NCBI RefSeq assembly: GCF_017813395.1
Contig: NZ_JAGIZB010000001.1
Location: 62,001 to 126,000, forward strand
Length of the DNA: 64,000 nt
Source: Pararoseomonas baculiformis
GTDB taxonomy: Bacteria; Pseudomonadota; Alphaproteobacteria; Acetobacterales; Acetobacteraceae
Direction of reading: 5' to 3'
Shown: in pieces, positions 61,170-64,000 of the stretch
How the letters are laid out: each line of letters starts with the position of its first letter
How positions within the stretch are numbered: the first letter of the stretch is position 1
Made by a program: the position numbers and the translations under genes
Notes under the pieces: model-generated
What the model was told of the DNA's origin: nothing
Database searches by the model: none
The model's input: only the letters and a program-made list of their open reading frames with translations

Positions 61170-61541
61170 ATGATACCCGGCGCCGCCCTCATCCTCTCAT
61201 GCCAGCTTTTCGGGGAGGCCCTGGTCCATGCCACCGGCTGGCCCCTGCCCGGCCCCGTGCTGGGCATGATCGCCCTGCTCCTGCTGCTGCTCGGGAACGA
61301 TCTGCTGGCGCGGCCGCTGGATACGGGCTTCGTGACCGGCCCGGCGGATGCGCTGCTGGCGAACCTGGCCTTTCTCTTCGTCCCGGCCGGGGTGGGGGTG
61401 GTGAACCGGCTGGACGTGCTGGCGGCCCATTGGTTCGGCCTGGCCATGGCCCTCATCGCCTCCACCCTCATCGGGCTGGTGGTCACGGTGCTGGTCTTCG
61501 TGGGCGTCTCCCGCCTCACCACCCGGGGACAGGCGGCATGA
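61170..61541 (+). CDS. lrgA: CidA/LrgA-family membrane protein
   Basis: A 123-residue inner-membrane protein with four hydrophobic segments and the family stretches LPGPVLGMIALLLLLL and NLAFLFVPAGVGVV. CidA/LrgA proteins are holin/antiholin-like, and plant and bacterial LrgAB pairs export small organic acids such as glycolate or pyruvate. It overlaps lrgB by four bases. Confidence 0.9.
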   Translation: MIPGAALILSCQLFGEALVHATGWPLPGPVLGMIALLLLLLGNDLLARPLDTGFVTGPADALLANLAFLFVPAGVGVVNRLDVLAAHWFGLAMALIASTLIGLVVTVLVFVGVSRLTTRGQAA

Positions 61542-62257
61542 CAGACGCGGATTTCAGCCTCTGGGTCTATCTCTCCCGCACGCCGCTGCTCTGGCTGACG
61601 GTGACGCTGCTCGCCTATCTGGCGGCGGACCGCATCTCGGCCGCGCTCGGCCGGCACCCGCTGGCCAATCCCATGCTCATCGCCGTGGTGATCGCGGCCG
61701 GGGTGCTCTTCGCCACCGGCACGCCCTACCGCACCTATTTCGAGGGGGCGCAGTTCGTCCACTTCCTGATCGGCCCGGCCACCGTGGCCCTGGCCGTGCC
61801 CCTCTACCGCAACCGGCGCACGGTGCTGCGGGCCATCCTGCCCATGGGGGCGGCGCTGCTGGCCGGGTCGCTGGCGGCCATGGGATCGGCCCTGCTGATC
61901 GCCGACGCGCTGGGCGTGCCGGGGCCGGTGCTGGCCTCCCTGGCGCCGAAATCCGTCACGGCCGGCATCGCCATGGGCATCGCCGAGGGGCTGGGGGGCG
62001 ACCCTGCCCTGGCCGCCGTGCTGGTCATCCTCACCGGGGCGATCGGGGCCGTGACCGTGACGCCGCTGATGAACGGGATGGGCATGAGGGACATGCGGGC
62101 CCGCGGCTTCGCGGCGGGGCTGGCGGCCCATGGGCTGGGCACGGCCCGCGCCTTCCATGTGGACCCCGTGGCCGGCACCTTCGCCGGCATCGCCATGGCG
62201 TTGAACGCGCTGCTGAGCGCCATCCTGGCGCCGGTTGTGCTGCGGGCATTGCTGTGA
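61538..62257 (+). CDS. lrgB: LrgB-family membrane protein
   Basis: A 239-residue integral membrane protein, partner of LrgA. Family stretches: HPLANPMLIAVVIAAGVLF, FLIGPATVALAVPLYRN, LAPKSVTAGIAMGI and GLAAHGLGTARAF. The ATG at 61538 overlaps the lrgA stop (ATGA). The same transport or lysis-control role as LrgA is inferred. Confidence 0.92.
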   Translation: MTDADFSLWVYLSRTPLLWLTVTLLAYLAADRISAALGRHPLANPMLIAVVIAAGVLFATGTPYRTYFEGAQFVHFLIGPATVALAVPLYRNRRTVLRAILPMGAALLAGSLAAMGSALLIADALGVPGPVLASLAPKSVTAGIAMGIAEGLGGDPALAAVLVILTGAIGAVTVTPLMNGMGMRDMRARGFAAGLAAHGLGTARAFHVDPVAGTFAGIAMALNALLSAILAPVVLRALL

Positions 62258-62308
62258 GGCGGAACCCGAATTTGTGACCTGGGCGCAGCGGCGCTAAACC
62301 CCCGCCCC

Positions 62309-63517
62309 ATGTCCCGCCGCCCGGCCGTTGCCGATCCCGAGCCCGTCCTGATCACCACCACCGAGGAGCTGGTCCCGCTCTGCGAGCGGTTGCGCCAGGA
62401 ACCCTTCGTGACCGTGGACACCGAGTTCATGCGGGAGCGGACCTACTGGCCCGAGCTCTGCGTGGTCCAGCTCGGCGGCAGCCAGGACACGGCGGTGGTG
62501 GATGCGCTGGCCCCGGGGCTGGACCTCTCGCCGCTCGGCGCCCTGCTGGCGGACGAGCATGTGGTGAAGGTGTTCCATGCCTGCCGGCAGGACGTGGAAA
62601 TCTTCCTGCTGCGCTTCGGCCAGACCCCGCAGCCGCTTTTCGATACCCAGATCGCGGCCATGGTGGCCGGATTCGGCGACCAGGCGAGCTATGACAGCCT
62701 GGCCCGCGCCCTGGCCAATGCGCAGATCGACAAGGCCCATCGCTTCAGCGACTGGTCGGCCCGCCCCCTTTCCGCCGCCCAGATCGCCTATGCGGCGGCG
62801 GATGTGACCCATCTGCGCCGCATCTACCAGGCACTGCAGAGCCGGCTGGAGCGCGAGGGCCGGATGGAGTGGGTGGCGGAGGAAATGGGCGCGCTGACCG
62901 ACCCCGCCGCCTACCGCACCGACCCCGAGACAGTCTGGGAGAAGCTGCGGCCCCGCACGAACAACCGCCGCTTCCTGGGCACGCTGCGCGCGATCGCCGC
63001 CTGGCGCGAGAGGGAGGCGCAGCGGGTGAACATTCCGCGCCAGCGCCTGCTGCGCGACGAATCCCTGCTGGAGGTGGCGGCCACCGCCCCCACCGATGCC
63101 GGTTCGCTGGCCCGGGCGCGTGGCGTGACGGAGGGCTTTGCCCGCGGCAAGTCCGGCGCCTCCCTCCTGGCCGCCATCGAGGCCGTGAAGGCGCTGCCCG
63201 AGGCCGAGCTGCCCGAGGCCCCGCGCGAGCGGGCGGGCCCCTCCCCCTCCCCGGCGCTGGTCGCGTTGCTGAAGGTGCTGCTGGCCGCCAAGGCGGAGGA
63301 GCACCAGGTGGCGCCGCGGCTGCTGGCCAGCTCCGAGGAGATCGACCGGCTGGCCTCCGATGCCCCCGCCGACCTGCCGGCCCTGCAGGGCTGGCGGCGG
63401 AAGGTGTTCGGGGCCGATGCCCTGGCCCTGCGCGACGGCGACCTGGCCCTGGGGGTGGAGGGGCGCCGCGTGCGCCTCATTCGCCCGCGCCTGGAAGCCC
63501 GCGCGGAAGCCGGCTGA
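62309..63517 (+). CDS. rnd: ribonuclease D
   Basis: A 402-residue 3'-5' exoribonuclease that trims tRNA precursors. The DEDD exonuclease core shows TVDTEFMRERTYWPELCVVQL, FHACRQDVEIFL and YAAADVTHLRRIY. A helical HRDC domain follows (about 215-290; WREREAQRVNIPRQRLLRDE), then a C-terminal helical region. A 51-base gap separates it from lrgB. Confidence 0.95.
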   Translation: MSRRPAVADPEPVLITTTEELVPLCERLRQEPFVTVDTEFMRERTYWPELCVVQLGGSQDTAVVDALAPGLDLSPLGALLADEHVVKVFHACRQDVEIFLLRFGQTPQPLFDTQIAAMVAGFGDQASYDSLARALANAQIDKAHRFSDWSARPLSAAQIAYAAADVTHLRRIYQALQSRLEREGRMEWVAEEMGALTDPAAYRTDPETVWEKLRPRTNNRRFLGTLRAIAAWREREAQRVNIPRQRLLRDESLLEVAATAPTDAGSLARARGVTEGFARGKSGASLLAAIEAVKALPEAELPEAPRERAGPSPSPALVALLKVLLAAKAEEHQVAPRLLASSEEIDRLASDAPADLPALQGWRRKVFGADALALRDGDLALGVEGRRVRLIRPRLEARAEAG

Positions 63518-63522
63518 AACAG

Positions 63523-63534
63523 GGGTTGCAACCC
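63523..63534. promoter_or_regulatory. 12-bp perfect palindrome upstream of the pmtA-like gene
   Basis: GGGTTGCAACCC is self-complementary and lies in the 124-base gap between rnd and the methyltransferase gene, six bases after the rnd stop. It may be a protein-binding site; a loopless palindrome is not a terminator. Confidence 0.3.
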
Positions 63535-63641
63535 GGGCCCTCCCCGTGGATTGAAGCCTCGGGCCGAAGCCTGCGCTTGCACGCTGCCTCCCCCTGCTTT
63601 AGCGCCCCATCTCCGCTCCTTACCTGGATCCTGAACGAAAC

Positions 63642-64000
63642 ATGTCGCGGACCCTGCCCGACCTGACCGCCGACCCGGCCCGTGACCACAAGCGCGCGGT
63701 GCTGGATGCGGGGGCGGTCCGTGATGCCTATCGCCGCTGGGCCGGCGTGTATGACGCGGTGTTCGGCGGCGTCTCCTCCTTCGGCCGCAAGCGTGCGGTG
63801 GCGGCGGTGAACCGCCTGCCCGGCACCCGCGTGCTGGAGGTGGGGGTGGGCACCGGCCTGGCGCTGCCGCGCTACCGCCGCGACAAGCGCGTGGTCGGCA
63901 TCGACCTCTCCCGCGAGATGCTGGAGAAGGCCCAGGAGCGCGTGGCGGCGGAAGGCCTGACCCATGTGGAAGGCCTGATCGAGATGGATGCGGAGCACAT
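63642..64000 (+). CDS. pmtA: PmtA-like phosphatidylethanolamine N-methyltransferase, 5' part
   Basis: The first 119 residues of a SAM-dependent methyltransferase; the gene continues past the window. After AVRDAYRRWAGVYDAVFGGV it has the SAM-binding loop VLEVGVGTGLALPRY and GIDLSREMLEKAQERV, the pattern of alphaproteobacterial PmtA enzymes that convert phosphatidylethanolamine to phosphatidylcholine. Other small methyltransferases share the fold, so substrate is by resemblance. The ATG at 63642 lacks a strong ribosome site. Confidence 0.8.
   Translation, partial: MSRTLPDLTADPARDHKRAVLDAGAVRDAYRRWAGVYDAVFGGVSSFGRKRAVAAVNRLPGTRVLEVGVGTGLALPRYRRDKRVVGIDLSREMLEKAQERVAAEGLTHVEGLIEMDAEH

Noticed and set aside
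1-64000. Search for insertion sequences, integrases, phage structural genes and CRISPR arrays
   Set aside because: No transposase, integrase or recombinase motif, terminal repeat pair with target duplication, or regular spacer array was found by reading both strands; the only candidate relic is the inverted repeat at 15962-16388.

Overview
The window is GC-rich (roughly 70 percent by eye) and tightly packed. Fifty-seven protein-coding loci are supported, two of them cut by the window ends and one broken by a frameshift. There are no rRNA genes, complete tRNAs, CRISPR arrays, insertion sequences or intact prophage genes. Gene content and protein style (lspA followed by a DUF3035 lipoprotein and an M16 peptidase pair, an lptF-lptG-lptD-surA-rsmA block, a PmtA-type phospholipid methyltransferase, many GTG/TTG starts, 1-4 base start/stop overlaps) point to an alphaproteobacterium, most likely an Acetobacteraceae member close to Roseomonas. 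The genus is an inference from protein resemblance, not from a marker gene.

Layout. 1-5.7 kb: ileS (3' part), lspA, DUF3035 lipoprotein, two M16 peptidases and a nicotinamidase, co-directional. 5.7-10.6 kb (minus): an exported Mn-type superoxide dismutase, then a polyamine-type ABC importer whose ATPase has lost most catalytic motifs. 11-13.3 kb: a large beta-helix/RTX protein probably exported by a type I system. 13.4-20.3 kb: acyl-CoA hydrolase, DUF1835 protein, a small membrane protein between imperfect inverted repeats, CHAL-domain protein, nucleotidyltransferase, MFS exporter, and a PEP-CTERM surface protein behind a sigma-54-like promoter.

20.4-28.2 kb holds the most interesting module: a DeoR regulator, a HAD phosphatase, a complete PhnD-PhnC-PhnE-PhnE importer and a GlpD-type glycerol-3-phosphate dehydrogenase. 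From the phosphatase to glpD every gene overlaps the next by 1-4 bases, and a second PhnD-like binding protein is transcribed divergently. This looks like an uptake and oxidation route for a glycerol-linked phosphorus compound. The gap after it carries five perfect palindromes in about 300 bases; one stem sequence recurs at 14.4 kb.

28.5-40 kb (minus): aspartate/glutamate racemase, a frameshifted DUF2254 membrane gene, the outer-membrane/LPS block (lptF-lptG-lptD-surA-rsmA), a trypsin-like lipoprotein and a FAD-linked hydroxyacid dehydrogenase. 40-47.5 kb (minus): ferric-iron importer with a Fur-box-like site, split chromate transporter, tsaC-cysQ, and a diguanylate cyclase. 47.6-52.9 kb (plus): two tandem M17 aminopeptidases, holC, a small acidic protein and a DUF4336 fusion. 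52.9-64 kb: mutL, a GlfT2-like galactofuranosyltransferase, DUF2946 plus TonB-dependent receptor, pgi, lrgA-lrgB, rnd and the start of a pmtA-like gene.
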